Shown piece after piece: positions 40,213-48,637 of a stretch of DNA of 64,000 bases. Made by a program: the position numbers and the translations under genes. The stretch is from NCBI RefSeq assembly GCF_030297155.1, contig NZ_AP028068.1, forward strand, positions 868,001 through 932,000, written 5' to 3'. The number at the start of each line of letters is the position of its first letter. Positions within the stretch are counted from its first letter, which is position 1. The notes under the pieces were generated by a model. It worked only from the letters and a program-made list of their open reading frames with translations. It made no database searches and was not told the origin of the DNA. Origin of the DNA: Vibrio sp. FE10 (GTDB taxonomy: Bacteria; Pseudomonadota; Gammaproteobacteria; Enterobacterales; Vibrionaceae).

Positions 40213-40500
40213 CTAGCTTTTTAGAGTATGAAGCTGTTTCGCCGCTTCTGAGAAGATACCTCTAATCCATTTATGGCTCGGATCATTGTTTCGTGATGCA
40301 TGCCAGAACATCCCAATATTCAGTGTCTCAGGAAGGAAATCACAGTCCATCGTTTTTAAATTCGAATTGGCCGTGTATTTGTTGATGAGTACATTCGGGA
40401 AGATCCCCAGATAGTCATTGTGTTCAATGATCGGCAGCATCTCTGCGATGGTGTTTGAGTTCCAGACAATATCTCTTTTCCTTCCTCCATTTATTTGATT
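40213..40500 (-). pseudogene. LysR-family regulator remnant (C-terminal part only)
   Basis: The open frame from 40500 to 40213 encodes about 95 residues that match the end of a LysR substrate-binding domain (WNSNTIAEMLPIIEHNDYLG, FWHASRNNDPSHKWIRGIF). An in-frame TAA at 40501-40503 closes it upstream. No helix-turn-helix coding sequence is present between it and the diguanylate cyclase gene. A Met at 40440 could start a 75-residue peptide, but the DNA-binding half is gone, so this is a deletion remnant. Confidence 0.78.
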
Positions 40501-40533
40501 TTATCTTTCGATTTGTCGTGTAATTATGAAGGG

Positions 40534-41916
40534 TTAAATCGAACTTTGTACTAAATTTCGGCCTCTGTGTTTGGCTTGGTACAACAACTCATCGGCAGAG
40601 ATAATAGCCTCTTCAATGGATTGCCCCGTAGATAAGTCAACTAGCCCCAGTGATGCCGAAATCCCCCCACTGACTTGGCTGTGTAATTGCTGGTCGCTCG
40701 ATATTTTTGCTCGAATGCGATCGGCAAGCTTTACAATATCAGACTGCTTTTCCGTCTTAATGATGACAATAAATTCATCGCCACCGATTCGATAACACTC
40801 ATCGTGTCTTCTGACGCTTTCTAATAATATTTCACTGACTCGAACTAAAACACAGTCCCCAGTGTGGTGGCCGTATTTATCATTAATCATCTTAAAGTGG
40901 TCAAGATCTATGGCGATAACACCTACACAGCGAGGGTGTTCCTGTTGCTGGCTTTGTGCGATACGTGAGCTTGCACTTTCAAGGTAAAGTCGGTTTTTAA
41001 GCCCTGTGAGAGTGTCTGATTCTAGTGCTTTAGCCGTTCGGTCCTGATAGCGAGAAAATGCCTGCATCAATACGTAGATCAATCCCAATAGCAGAATAAT
41101 TTCAATGAGACTTTGTTGTGACCTTATGATCTCAACAACTGAGGTTGTCATGTTGTCGAACACTAACAACTTCGCGTTCAGCTGGGGCAGAGGGACTGTG
41201 ATCAAATGGAAATATCGATTGTCGTTTGAATTGAGTCTAAAGAACGGCAAGTTACCGAGGTGCGTCTCGGTAAAGTGGAAAGTGGTGTCAGCATCTAATT
41301 GATTTGAGCTATTTGAGCTATTTGAGTTGTTTGAGTTGTTTGAGTTGCTGGCGAAGGTAATGCTGGCTGACTCACCAGAAGGCATGAAGAATTCTTGTTG
41401 CTCAGTTTCAATCATTAAAATGGTATTCGACCCAGCATTGATTCGCGGGAAATAGGGCATTAAGTCGAAGTGGGTTTCAAAATAATTGGGTGGTTGAATA
41501 TTACCAGCGACTAAATGCACTTGAGAGTTGGTTTGGTCGTAGTCTAACGCCCACAGTGTACGACGATGCTTAATTGCATTGATGAACAAAGAAGATTCGT
41601 CGCTTATGCCAAAGCGATGCGCTACGGTTGGGAAATCACTTTCATAGAAAGAAGATGATGAGGTATGAATAGCACCTTTCAAGTTATTAACGTCGATCTG
41701 GCTGCTTGAAGACGACAATGTCGTTCCTAATATTTCTAGTGTTCGGGATACGTTGTCTTGGACAAGAAATTGAATGAGCTGAGTTCGATGTTGTTGGTCT
41801 TTTTCAACAAATCCGGTCAACTTCCTAATATCACCAATGTGTAAACATAAGATGCATAATGCCGCACAGGCTATCACCCAGTGGCGTTGTTTGATGATGA
41901 CTTTCAATACATTCAT
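40534..41916 (-). CDS. Membrane-anchored diguanylate cyclase (GGDEF)
   Basis: The 460-residue protein has an N-terminal membrane segment (about 13-32), a periplasmic sensor region of about 230 residues and a second segment (about 265-285). A GGDEF domain runs from about 300 to the end. The active motif GGDEF is intact at 378-382. The inhibitory I-site RxxD is RRHD at 369-372, five residues upstream, so product feedback is likely. It should make cyclic di-GMP from two GTP at the inner membrane in response to an unknown periplasmic signal. The sensor contains an Asn/Ser-rich repeat from a 9-bp minisatellite. It lies 54 bases after the fimbrial operon, in the same direction. Confidence 0.9.
   Translation of the reverse strand: MNVLKVIIKQRHWVIACAALCILCLHIGDIRKLTGFVEKDQQHRTQLIQFLVQDNVSRTLEILGTTLSSSSSQIDVNNLKGAIHTSSSSFYESDFPTVAHRFGISDESSLFINAIKHRRTLWALDYDQTNSQVHLVAGNIQPPNYFETHFDLMPYFPRINAGSNTILMIETEQQEFFMPSGESASITFASNSNNSNNSNSSNSSNQLDADTTFHFTETHLGNLPFFRLNSNDNRYFHLITVPLPQLNAKLLVFDNMTTSVVEIIRSQQSLIEIILLLGLIYVLMQAFSRYQDRTAKALESDTLTGLKNRLYLESASSRIAQSQQQEHPRCVGVIAIDLDHFKMINDKYGHHTGDCVLVRVSEILLESVRRHDECYRIGGDEFIVIIKTEKQSDIVKLADRIRAKISSDQQLHSQVSGGISASLGLVDLSTGQSIEEAIISADELLYQAKHRGRNLVQSSI
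41302..41349. repeat. Coding 9-bp minisatellite in the diguanylate cyclase gene
   Basis: Five nonamers (two TTTGAGCTA, then three TTTGAGTTG) stand head to tail. On the coding strand each encodes three residues of an Asn-Ser-Asn/Ser tract (SNNSNNSNSSNSS) in the periplasmic domain. Copy changes keep the frame. Confidence 0.85.
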
Positions 41917-41970
41917 ATCGTTTAACCTTGGCTCGAAAAACTCGAAGCCCGTGAGTATTCATGCGCCCGT

Positions 41971-42852
41971 TCAAAAAATGGGGTCTATGGCTTTTACTTG
42001 TACCTGTAGCTCTTCTTTGTAGTGTCCTGCTCGTGATAGGTTTGTATTTCCAGTGATTCTTAGATCAAGAGGGATATTGTGTCTTCCCCTTGAATAACGC
42101 TTTATCGGAAGCATTTGATGCGTTGGTGACATTTCAACGCCGTCAACGGTAAGCTTGTATTCAATCGTCCACTCAGGGTTTTGAGAATTTACCAACTGTT
42201 GATACTTTGGTTTTACCCATAGTTCGGTACGTGAATTTGAACTGATTACAAAATCGGTTTGATAGCGTTTGTTGCTCGATAGAACACCCAAAGCCCAGCG
42301 ATACCCTGATGTTGTTTTGTGGAAACTGTTACCTCGGCCAGACCAATCTAAAGAAACGAATGACTTAACTTTGTAGTTTGCGTTCGCTGATAGTGTATGG
42401 GCCTGGTCATTTTTGAACTGTAATTTGACGAGAAATGGCACCGCATATTTAGCTGCATAGCTAATTTTTGCTTTGGGGTCGACCAACGAAAATCGAATCG
42501 GACGATTGTGCTGAGAGTTAAGTAAATATTCACGCTCTTTAGGGTCATAAGACAGCATGGTTTGATTCTGATTAATGAAGTGAATATGTGAAGCTTTTGG
42601 ACGGTCGAGCACCTTTAAACGCACAGATTTTAGTGTGCATTGTTCAGCTTTAGAGCGAAGTTTTTTCAACTCAAATCGGATATTGGCATAGCCCGATTTA
42701 TCAAATTCGATCGGTGCATTGCTCAATTGAGTGATGTCCCAAACGCCTGCGCAATTCGCGGCAAAAGCTATTGAGGGTGATGCCAGAAATGACGCAAGTA
42801 GAGTTGACGCCAATAACCATTGCATTGTCTTTATTAAGGGTTTTCTATTCAT
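41971..42852 (-). CDS. Probable fimbrial tip subunit/adhesin
   Basis: The 293-residue protein has a signal peptide (1-31, AFA-A). Cysteines are few (CAGVWD and EQCTLK, a likely disulfide), and beta-rich sequence follows. Its ATG overlaps the usher stop by eight bases and follows AAGGAGCG, so it is the last gene of the chaperone-usher operon. The last-gene position, size and secretion suit a tip adhesin or minor pilin. The C-terminal end (YKEELQVQVKAIDPIF) looks like a pilin-type final strand. I do not recognise a specific adhesin family. Confidence 0.65.
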   Translation of the reverse strand: MNRKPLIKTMQWLLASTLLASFLASPSIAFAANCAGVWDITQLSNAPIEFDKSGYANIRFELKKLRSKAEQCTLKSVRLKVLDRPKASHIHFINQNQTMLSYDPKEREYLLNSQHNRPIRFSLVDPKAKISYAAKYAVPFLVKLQFKNDQAHTLSANANYKVKSFVSLDWSGRGNSFHKTTSGYRWALGVLSSNKRYQTDFVISSNSRTELWVKPKYQQLVNSQNPEWTIEYKLTVDGVEMSPTHQMLPIKRYSRGRHNIPLDLRITGNTNLSRAGHYKEELQVQVKAIDPIF

Positions 42853-45259
42853 GGCTCGCTCCTTGTATGAGTTGAATCTCTGGAAGACGAATTAGATTGT
42901 CCTCTGATTCCGGGATGTTCATGTGTCCCGTAATCTCTGAGTCCATGGTTTGAATCTTGTAGTGCCCGCTGCGGATCCCTTCCACAACGAACCGACCCCC
43001 TTTATTGGTGAAAAATGGGATGGAATCGCCGGTATCGTTAATGAAGTAACCTTGAGTTAGTGACAAAAGTTTTCCATCGGTTAAGTTCAATCTGCCGATC
43101 ACAGTTTTGGATGCGTCTGAGCCAACGGTGAAAATGTGGCTGGTGTAGGCTCCTGGAGTAACGTTGTAGAAGTAGTTACCAATGTCGTAGCCAATCGGAG
43201 CATCGGGCGCATACACTGTAAAGCTTTGAGAGGTATGAGCGGTGGAAAGGCTCACGGCATTATTGAGACTATTTGAAGAGATAGCTTCGGCTTTGTCGTC
43301 GTCATCACTGTTGATCAGTACCTCAGACTCTAAGGTGTCGTGAACTTGTACGACCGCTGCCGCACCGTATATCGGGCGCGACCAAGATAAAGCGCCGTCG
43401 CTAATAGTAAACGCTGTACTTGGTCTAAATGAGGTGACTACGGTGTCTTCAGACTCGGTGGCGTTGTAATAGGTGATGTCACCGTCGTAGCGAATTCGGT
43501 TGCTTACATAGTCGCCACGCACTTGATATTGGCCTTGATCAGATTCAACGTCTGCAGATAACGCATAACCATATTGACCAACTTGGTTTTTACTCGGTTT
43601 GCTGAAGTTGGTTCTTAATACTTCAGTGTCACTAGCGTAACCGAGATCTGCAGAGTATTGACCATCATCTGAACTCCAAGTCCAGTCGACCGAAACCACA
43701 CCTTCAGTATTTGAAGTTCCCTCGTTCGGATCTTCTTCGTGAGTGACACCTAAGCCAATAACAACATTTGAATATGACCAAGATGTTGAAGCTTCTGCAC
43801 TCCATTCAGTATCGTAGCCACTTTCTTTATCTAGGTTGTATGAAACGGATAAGTAAATATCGTCGGTAATGCCAAAGGTATAACTGACAGCTGCCGAGTG
43901 ACCAGTAGAACCCTCTTCAGTCCAAGGTTGATAGGAGAAGGAGTCATAAGATTCAAGCGCAATACGTAAGTTGGGTGCACTGTAGTTATTTTGGTCCCAA
44001 AGGGAGGCTGCGTAATCCAAACTTGCGATGTAACCCGTTTCGTCATACTCGCTGGATTGGCTGCCAGAGAGCCGTAGGCCTATATTACCCAGCGGTGTAC
44101 CAAGGGTAGATATGCCTCCTAATATGAAACCATCTTTGTGATAGAACCCATTCATCCCAAGCGTCAAATAGTCGGTTAAGCCATAGTCATAGTAGGCGGT
44201 GGAAATAAGACTCCCAGTATCGTATTCATAGCGGTTGTCTTCAATTTCAGAAGGGGCACCAAGGTACAAACCAAAATCAGAGATTCCCTCTTTGAGTAGT
44301 TTAGAGTTGTAGAACACGCTATAGAGAATGGAATCAGTTCGACCTGATTGATATTCAATTTCCAAGCGAACATCGTTGCTTCCCGAAGAAAGCGGTAGGT
44401 CGTCTAATTGGTAACGGCCTGGAGGTAAACGAAATTCAGTGATGTAAGAACCGTTGATGTAGAGGTCAATGTCGGCTGATTCTTCTAGGATGAGCGCTTG
44501 TGTACCGCCAACTTGAATACTGCGATTCGGCTGTAATGCTGAGTAATTGCGTTCAAAACCGACCCCGCCAAATTGCTCACTTGGTAAATGCCCCGACGTG
44601 CTGTTGACTTGGTCGCCAAAAGTTAATCGATAAGGGACATCCGCTCGGTCGACAAAGGCAGATACGTCACCACGATAGAAGGTTTGTTCGTCATCGGTTC
44701 CGCCATCAAAATACCCTGAAAGTTTATAATTCACTCCCCGAGCACCAGCGAAGTTACCTGTAGATAGCCACTCAATATTCCATTGTTGCTCGTCACTTTG
44801 AGTTTCGACTCCTCGTGTATCAGAGACGCCAAAGTTCAAGTTATTAATATTGGTGAAAAATGATGACTTTGAATAGATCGGGGGAGAGTAAGGTGTGTTG
44901 AATGTCAGGGTCTGCTCTTTTTTAGCATCTTGAACAAAAGACAATGTAATCTCCATATCAGATGGGGAGAAAGAGAGTAAAACTCCCCACTCTTCAAGGA
45001 CATCAATTGGAATAAAGTTTTCTTTGTATGAAGATAGCTTGCCTGACACTTCTGATGACAGGACAGGACCAATAAGTGCATTCAGTTGAACGGTGTTCAC
45101 TTTAGATACGGTTTTACCATCAGAAAATGCATCGATATCGCCCACCGTTGAGCCGAGATAGTTAATTGGGAATGGGAACAACCAATCAGCAGCATAAGCG
45201 CTAGGCTCTACAAATAAACATAAAGAGATACACAGGAGGGCTGCGTAAGATCGGATCAT
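42845..45259 (-). CDS. Fimbrial outer-membrane usher
   Basis: The 804-residue protein has a signal peptide (1-23, AYA-A) and the usher domain order. An N-terminal chaperone-binding region comes first and a large beta-barrel follows. The barrel includes LRFGDQ-type strands (YRLTFGDQVNSTSGHLPSEQFGG), the block PGRYQLDDLPLSSGSNDVRLEI and many YD/GY-rich strands. C-terminal beta-sandwich domains end in FTNKGGRFVVEGIRSGHYKI. It exports pilin subunits handed over by the periplasmic chaperone. The strong site AGGAGGG precedes the ATG. It uses TAG as its stop and overlaps the tip gene. Subfamily (alternate CS1-like or sigma type) is not certain. Confidence 0.85.
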   Translation of the reverse strand: MIRSYAALLCISLCLFVEPSAYAADWLFPFPINYLGSTVGDIDAFSDGKTVSKVNTVQLNALIGPVLSSEVSGKLSSYKENFIPIDVLEEWGVLLSFSPSDMEITLSFVQDAKKEQTLTFNTPYSPPIYSKSSFFTNINNLNFGVSDTRGVETQSDEQQWNIEWLSTGNFAGARGVNYKLSGYFDGGTDDEQTFYRGDVSAFVDRADVPYRLTFGDQVNSTSGHLPSEQFGGVGFERNYSALQPNRSIQVGGTQALILEESADIDLYINGSYITEFRLPPGRYQLDDLPLSSGSNDVRLEIEYQSGRTDSILYSVFYNSKLLKEGISDFGLYLGAPSEIEDNRYEYDTGSLISTAYYDYGLTDYLTLGMNGFYHKDGFILGGISTLGTPLGNIGLRLSGSQSSEYDETGYIASLDYAASLWDQNNYSAPNLRIALESYDSFSYQPWTEEGSTGHSAAVSYTFGITDDIYLSVSYNLDKESGYDTEWSAEASTSWSYSNVVIGLGVTHEEDPNEGTSNTEGVVSVDWTWSSDDGQYSADLGYASDTEVLRTNFSKPSKNQVGQYGYALSADVESDQGQYQVRGDYVSNRIRYDGDITYYNATESEDTVVTSFRPSTAFTISDGALSWSRPIYGAAAVVQVHDTLESEVLINSDDDDKAEAISSNSLNNAVSLSTAHTSQSFTVYAPDAPIGYDIGNYFYNVTPGAYTSHIFTVGSDASKTVIGRLNLTDGKLLSLTQGYFINDTGDSIPFFTNKGGRFVVEGIRSGHYKIQTMDSEITGHMNIPESEDNLIRLPEIQLIQGASHE

Positions 45260-45303
45260 GTTTCCCTCCTAGTACTAAAAATGTATAAGCTTTTAATTCA
45301 ATG

Positions 45304-45981
45304 TTATTTTTCTTGCTTTACAGATATGCCACTCACATTGCCGAGAATAGTTGGGATTGGGTAATGTGCGGTCGCACCTGGCATCAAGTAACCACTTGTT
45401 TTTGTATCAATCTCATTCCAAGGAAGGTCTTTTTTTCCATCACTGGTCTGCAGTTCGAACACTGATTGAAGTAGGTTGACGAGCACTTTACTTGTGTTTT
45501 CAACAACGATGATATTGTTGTCTTTGAGCGAGGTTTTCATTGTTGGTTCTAAGGCGTTTGGTGAGACAAAGGCGAGGGTTGAAAAACTCAGTAGTGTTTT
45601 GATTTTACTTTCTTTATCTTCTTGGCCTTTCACTTCTAATTCGTTGAATTCAATTCGATACAATTTTGTTGTGGTGAGAGCATCACTTGGGATATAGCGA
45701 ACTCGAATTTTTTGTGAACTTAAGGGGTTAACCATAATTTGAGGGGGAAGAATTAGAAAGCTGTCTTCATTTAATGTGAGCACTTCTCCTGTTTCGTCAT
45801 AGGTCACATCGTATACGACCACTTCGACTGGAAGTGAACGGTCTTGAGTATTATTGATGGTGTAGCTTGTCAGTGCTTTTCTGCCAAACTCTTGCATCTC
45901 TTGGTACATAGGTGTTATTTCATAGCACAAGGCAGCGACGTGATGCAGTAATAGGCTAAAAATTAAAATAGTTGTTTTCAT
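45304..45981 (-). CDS. PapD-like periplasmic fimbrial chaperone
   Basis: The ATG at 45981, after AAGGAAGGGCTTT, gives 225 residues; an upstream TTG reading is unlikely. A signal peptide (1-20) leads into a PapD N-domain. It has the subunit-binding strand region (LTSYTINNTQDRSLPVEVVVYDVT) and the FLILPPQIMVNPLSSQKIRVRYI block that forms the G1 donor strand. The C-domain follows (NIIVVENTSKVLVNLL). It folds and caps pilin subunits. It lies between the pilin and usher genes, with a hairpin just upstream. Confidence 0.83.
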   Translation of the reverse strand: MKTTILIFSLLLHHVAALCYEITPMYQEMQEFGRKALTSYTINNTQDRSLPVEVVVYDVTYDETGEVLTLNEDSFLILPPQIMVNPLSSQKIRVRYIPSDALTTTKLYRIEFNELEVKGQEDKESKIKTLLSFSTLAFVSPNALEPTMKTSLKDNNIIVVENTSKVLVNLLQSVFELQTSDGKKDLPWNEIDTKTSGYLMPGATAHYPIPTILGNVSGISVKQEK

Positions 45982-46002
45982 AAAGCCCTTCCTTGGTGAC
46001 AA

Positions 46003-46022
46003 GAGCCCACTTTAGTGGGCTC
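46003..46022 (-). terminator. Intercistronic hairpin between pilin and chaperone genes
   Basis: GAGCCCACTTTAGTGGGCTC is a perfect palindromic hairpin placed 12 bases after the pilin stop. No T run follows on the minus strand, so it is more likely an mRNA-stabilising or processing element than a full terminator. Such an element could keep pilin mRNA in excess over chaperone and usher. Confidence 0.65.
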
Positions 46023-46033
46023 GAATTTATGAA

Positions 46034-46696
46034 CTAAAATCCGCAAAATGCGTGACAAGTTTTTGCTTGGAGTTTCACATACACAGTTGAGCGATAGTTA
46101 CCTGCTCTTGCTAAAGCTGCACCTTCTGTTGTGATAGAAAGAGGAATTTCAGCAATTTTGTTTTCTTGATGTTTACCGCTCCATTTGACTTTGAAGTTGC
46201 CTGTTGTATGACCAAACAGGCCATCACTTGCGTTGCTCGTATCGAAAACATCGGTTTGATTTGCTTGTAATGTGTAATCGATGCGTTCTTTACCAATGGC
46301 CATGCCAAAACGAGTCATTTTGAATGGTGTTGCGGTCATATCGACATCCATTGATTTTCCGTAGTTACACCACGCGCGAAGTTTAGCTACAGGTTTACTA
46401 GTTAGACCTAGAATTGTGTTTTTACTGTCATCGAGCATACCTGTTAAACGGATATCGCCATTTACTGAGTTTGCTTGCCCTTCTGCCTGTAAGTTGAGCA
46501 CACAACGTTGTGGGATAGTGCCTTCCATACGAATATGTGCACCATCGCTGTTACTTGCGTTAGCAAACAGAGCATCATTACTGTATTGAAACCCAACCTC
46601 CTGGAAGCTTACTGGAGATGCGCTATTTGATGCTGCAAAACCATTTACACTAAACATCACTCCTGCTACCGCTACTGCTATCATTAACTTTTTCAT
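46034..46696 (-). CDS. Major fimbrial subunit (pilin)
   Basis: The 220-residue protein has a signal peptide (1-21, GFA-A). Beta-rich mature sequence carries a cysteine pair typical of pilins (RCVLNL near 65 and RAWCNYG near 108) and a second pair at the very end (TCHAFCGF). The late block AGNYRSTVYVKLQAK resembles the final strand of spore-coat-U/CS1-like pilins. GGGA lies seven bases before the ATG. It is first in the operon, and a hairpin after it suggests high relative expression, as expected for the major subunit. The terminal CxxxC is unusual. Confidence 0.78.
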   Translation of the reverse strand: MKKLMIAVAVAGVMFSVNGFAASNSASPVSFQEVGFQYSNDALFANASNSDGAHIRMEGTIPQRCVLNLQAEGQANSVNGDIRLTGMLDDSKNTILGLTSKPVAKLRAWCNYGKSMDVDMTATPFKMTRFGMAIGKERIDYTLQANQTDVFDTSNASDGLFGHTTGNFKVKWSGKHQENKIAEIPLSITTEGAALARAGNYRSTVYVKLQAKTCHAFCGF

Positions 46697-46818
46697 AATT
46701 ATTCCCTCATTACCTGTGTTATTACTGACAACAACTAGATAATAATTTGTCGTTGAGATATATGCCTCGCAAAGGTGGGTGATATATCTGATAAATAAGT
46801 ATGAAAAGAGTGCTAATT

Positions 46819-47463
46819 TTAAACGGTTAATTTATGTGCTTTTGCAAATAACTCATATCTAGAGTGAACATCTAACTTAGACATTACATTGTAAGCATGA
46901 GTTTTTACGGTATTTATGCTTACATTTGTGTCCTTTGCTATTTGAATGTTCGAAAACCCTTGCAACATTAACTCAAAAACACGTCTTTCTTTTTTCGTTA
47001 ATGAAAATTTCTCCGTGACGTTTTCTGTGATAGAAATCGGTATTTTTTCTGTATCGTTAATACATAAATCGATTATAAAACTTTCCATCACATGGCGCGG
47101 AAACCATAATTCACCCTCTTGGATTGACTTAATTGCTTTGGGTAAAAATTCAAAATGATTGGTTTCAATCTGACCAAAGAATCCAAGTTGCAAATAATCG
47201 TAACAACTAGAGTTGATGGTATTGATCGCAATCCACTTGTCCTGTCTATTTACGATAGATAAGCCACACTTGTTTGGCATGGGTATGGTCTGTCTATCAT
47301 AAATGACGATGCCTTTATAACTGATATCAAGTTCAGAAAATGACTCGAGAAATTGAAATTGATTCAATGGGAATGAAAATTTCAAAATGTCTCGTACGAC
47401 CCGAGATAAAACAGCATCTCTAGTAATTAAACAGATATATGGAGATGGAAGGTGGTGTGACAT
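46819..47463 (-). CDS. LuxR-type (CsgD/VpsT-like layout) transcriptional regulator
   Basis: The 214-residue protein has a degenerate receiver-like N-terminal half (ICLITRDAVLSRVVRDIL, IVIYDRQTI). A C-terminal GerE/LuxR helix-turn-helix follows at about 150-210 (LTKKERRVFELMLQGFSNIQIAKDTNVSINTVKTHAYNVM, named only as the region). That layout is the one found in CsgD and VpsT, biofilm regulators of enteric bacteria and vibrios. It lies directly upstream of the fimbrial operon in the same direction, with a 122-base gap. Control of the fimbria is a reasonable inference. Confidence 0.8.
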   Translation of the reverse strand: MSHHLPSPYICLITRDAVLSRVVRDILKFSFPLNQFQFLESFSELDISYKGIVIYDRQTIPMPNKCGLSIVNRQDKWIAINTINSSCYDYLQLGFFGQIETNHFEFLPKAIKSIQEGELWFPRHVMESFIIDLCINDTEKIPISITENVTEKFSLTKKERRVFELMLQGFSNIQIAKDTNVSINTVKTHAYNVMSKLDVHSRYELFAKAHKLTV

Positions 47464-47495
47464 AAGTACCCTACCTTATTGCATTTTCTTAGGAA

Positions 47496-48254
47496 TTACG
47501 TGTAGGCTGAACGGGTTGTTTGATTCATCAACCATTGACCTTTCCCAAAGCGAGATATCAGTTGATTTTGGTTTTTGCACTGAGTTTTGTGGAGAATACT
47601 TTTGATCTGCGTTCTCACGGTTTCTTTGGAAACACTGCGTACTTGCGCCACTTCTGATCCTGTTAACCCTTTGATTATTAGCTCCATCACATCAAGTTCT
47701 GACTTGGTAAGGATAGGAGGGATGTGCGTGGTTGTAGGTTCAGCGTAGCGGGCCCAATGCAATAGCATAGTGTGATGAGCAATCCAAGAGTTTGCCCAAG
47801 CGATAGTGATGTCGCAGATAAGTTCAAGTTGGCGAAATTCGTCGGGCTTGAGGGCAGTGACGCTATGGAAAATGATCGCAATTTCGTAATGGTAAGAAAG
47901 GTCTTCATAGATGGAGTAAAAGTTAAGGTCACTCTCTACAATTGATAGTTTCTCATGGTCAAAAATTCGGTTATCAATAATTGAATCTCGGCCGTGGCAT
48001 ACTTGCCCTTTTTCCTCTTGTGAGGCTACAGCGAGGTAGTTGTCTAGCTTCTCGGTGACTCGCTTGGAGATTGAGATTCGACCACTAAGACCTTCAATAT
48101 ATTTGAAGACTGGGTTCTGATTTTTTGACATGATAACTAAAGTGACATGTTCAACCCCCATTTCGATGAGACCTTCTCTGATTTCTTCTTCAAATTCAGA
48201 GGGGGACTTATTGAATCCATTATCCAACGGAATAGCGTTTTCTGATATCTGCAT
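47496..48254 (-). CDS. LuxR-type transcriptional regulator
   Basis: The 252-residue protein has an N-terminal domain of about 170 residues that I do not recognise; it could be a sensory or autoinducer-binding-like fold. A C-terminal GerE helix-turn-helix follows at about 182-240 (LTKSELDVMELIIKGLTGSE, SKETVRTQIKSILHKTQCKNQNQLI). It lacks a clear phospho-acceptor region. The start follows AAGGGATGATAA. It is 32 bases upstream of the second LuxR-type gene and probably co-transcribed with it. The two palindromes at 48333-48370 lie in its promoter region. Confidence 0.78.
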   Translation of the reverse strand: MQISENAIPLDNGFNKSPSEFEEEIREGLIEMGVEHVTLVIMSKNQNPVFKYIEGLSGRISISKRVTEKLDNYLAVASQEEKGQVCHGRDSIIDNRIFDHEKLSIVESDLNFYSIYEDLSYHYEIAIIFHSVTALKPDEFRQLELICDITIAWANSWIAHHTMLLHWARYAEPTTTHIPPILTKSELDVMELIIKGLTGSEVAQVRSVSKETVRTQIKSILHKTQCKNQNQLISRFGKGQWLMNQTTRSAYT

Positions 48255-48354
48255 TTATCATCCCTTAAATTTACAGCAATTGGATAGCTATAATATTGTG
48301 TGATATTTTTCGCTATCTTAAATAGATATTAGTCACCAAGTGATATCTTTATCA

Positions 48355-48370
48355 TCACCCAATTGGGTGA
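48355..48370. promoter_or_regulatory. Perfect 16-bp palindrome, candidate operator for the LuxR/fimbrial locus
   Basis: TCACCCAATTGGGTGA is symmetric over all 16 bases. A related shorter element TCAC-CAA-GTGA lies 12 bases to its left (48333-48343). Both are about 80-115 bases upstream of the first LuxR-type gene, where an autoregulatory site would be expected. Confidence 0.55.
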
Positions 48371-48583
48371 AAACTTAATAAATTTCGCTTTGCTTTTGTT
48401 AAATGCCATTGTTTTAATTTAATATTGATCTAAATCAAAATAACCTAACAAGTCATTAAAAATTAAGTTAAATAACAAATAAACATTAAAACGTCATATT
48501 AAGTAGTATCTATTTGCTTTATTGCTAGTGCAATATTGGTTAACTTATATCAGATATTAGCGATGCGCTTATCAGTGAAATAG

Positions 48584-48625
48584 ATAAAAAAGTGGCGAAT
48601 AGACTGTCTATTCGCCACTTTTTTT
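48584..48625 (-). terminator. Strong terminator after the MFS gene, symmetrical
   Basis: AAAAAAGTGGCGAATAGA pairs with TCTATTCGCCACTTTTTTT around a three-base loop. The minus-strand reading ends in a run of T 15-50 bases past the MFS stop. The plus-strand reading is equally good. Confidence 0.92.
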
Positions 48626-48637
48626 GGGAGGTTTATT

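Larger units (their letters stand above)
48255..48637. other. 383-base AT-rich regulatory region upstream of the LuxR pair
   Basis: This spacer contains TCACCAAGTGA (48333-48343) and the perfect palindrome TCACCCAATTGGGTGA (48355-48370), then about 200 bases of very AT-rich DNA and the MFS gene's terminator at its right end. I see no coding sequence. Its A/T richness suits binding by H-NS-like silencers, which often control fimbrial loci. Confidence 0.55.
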
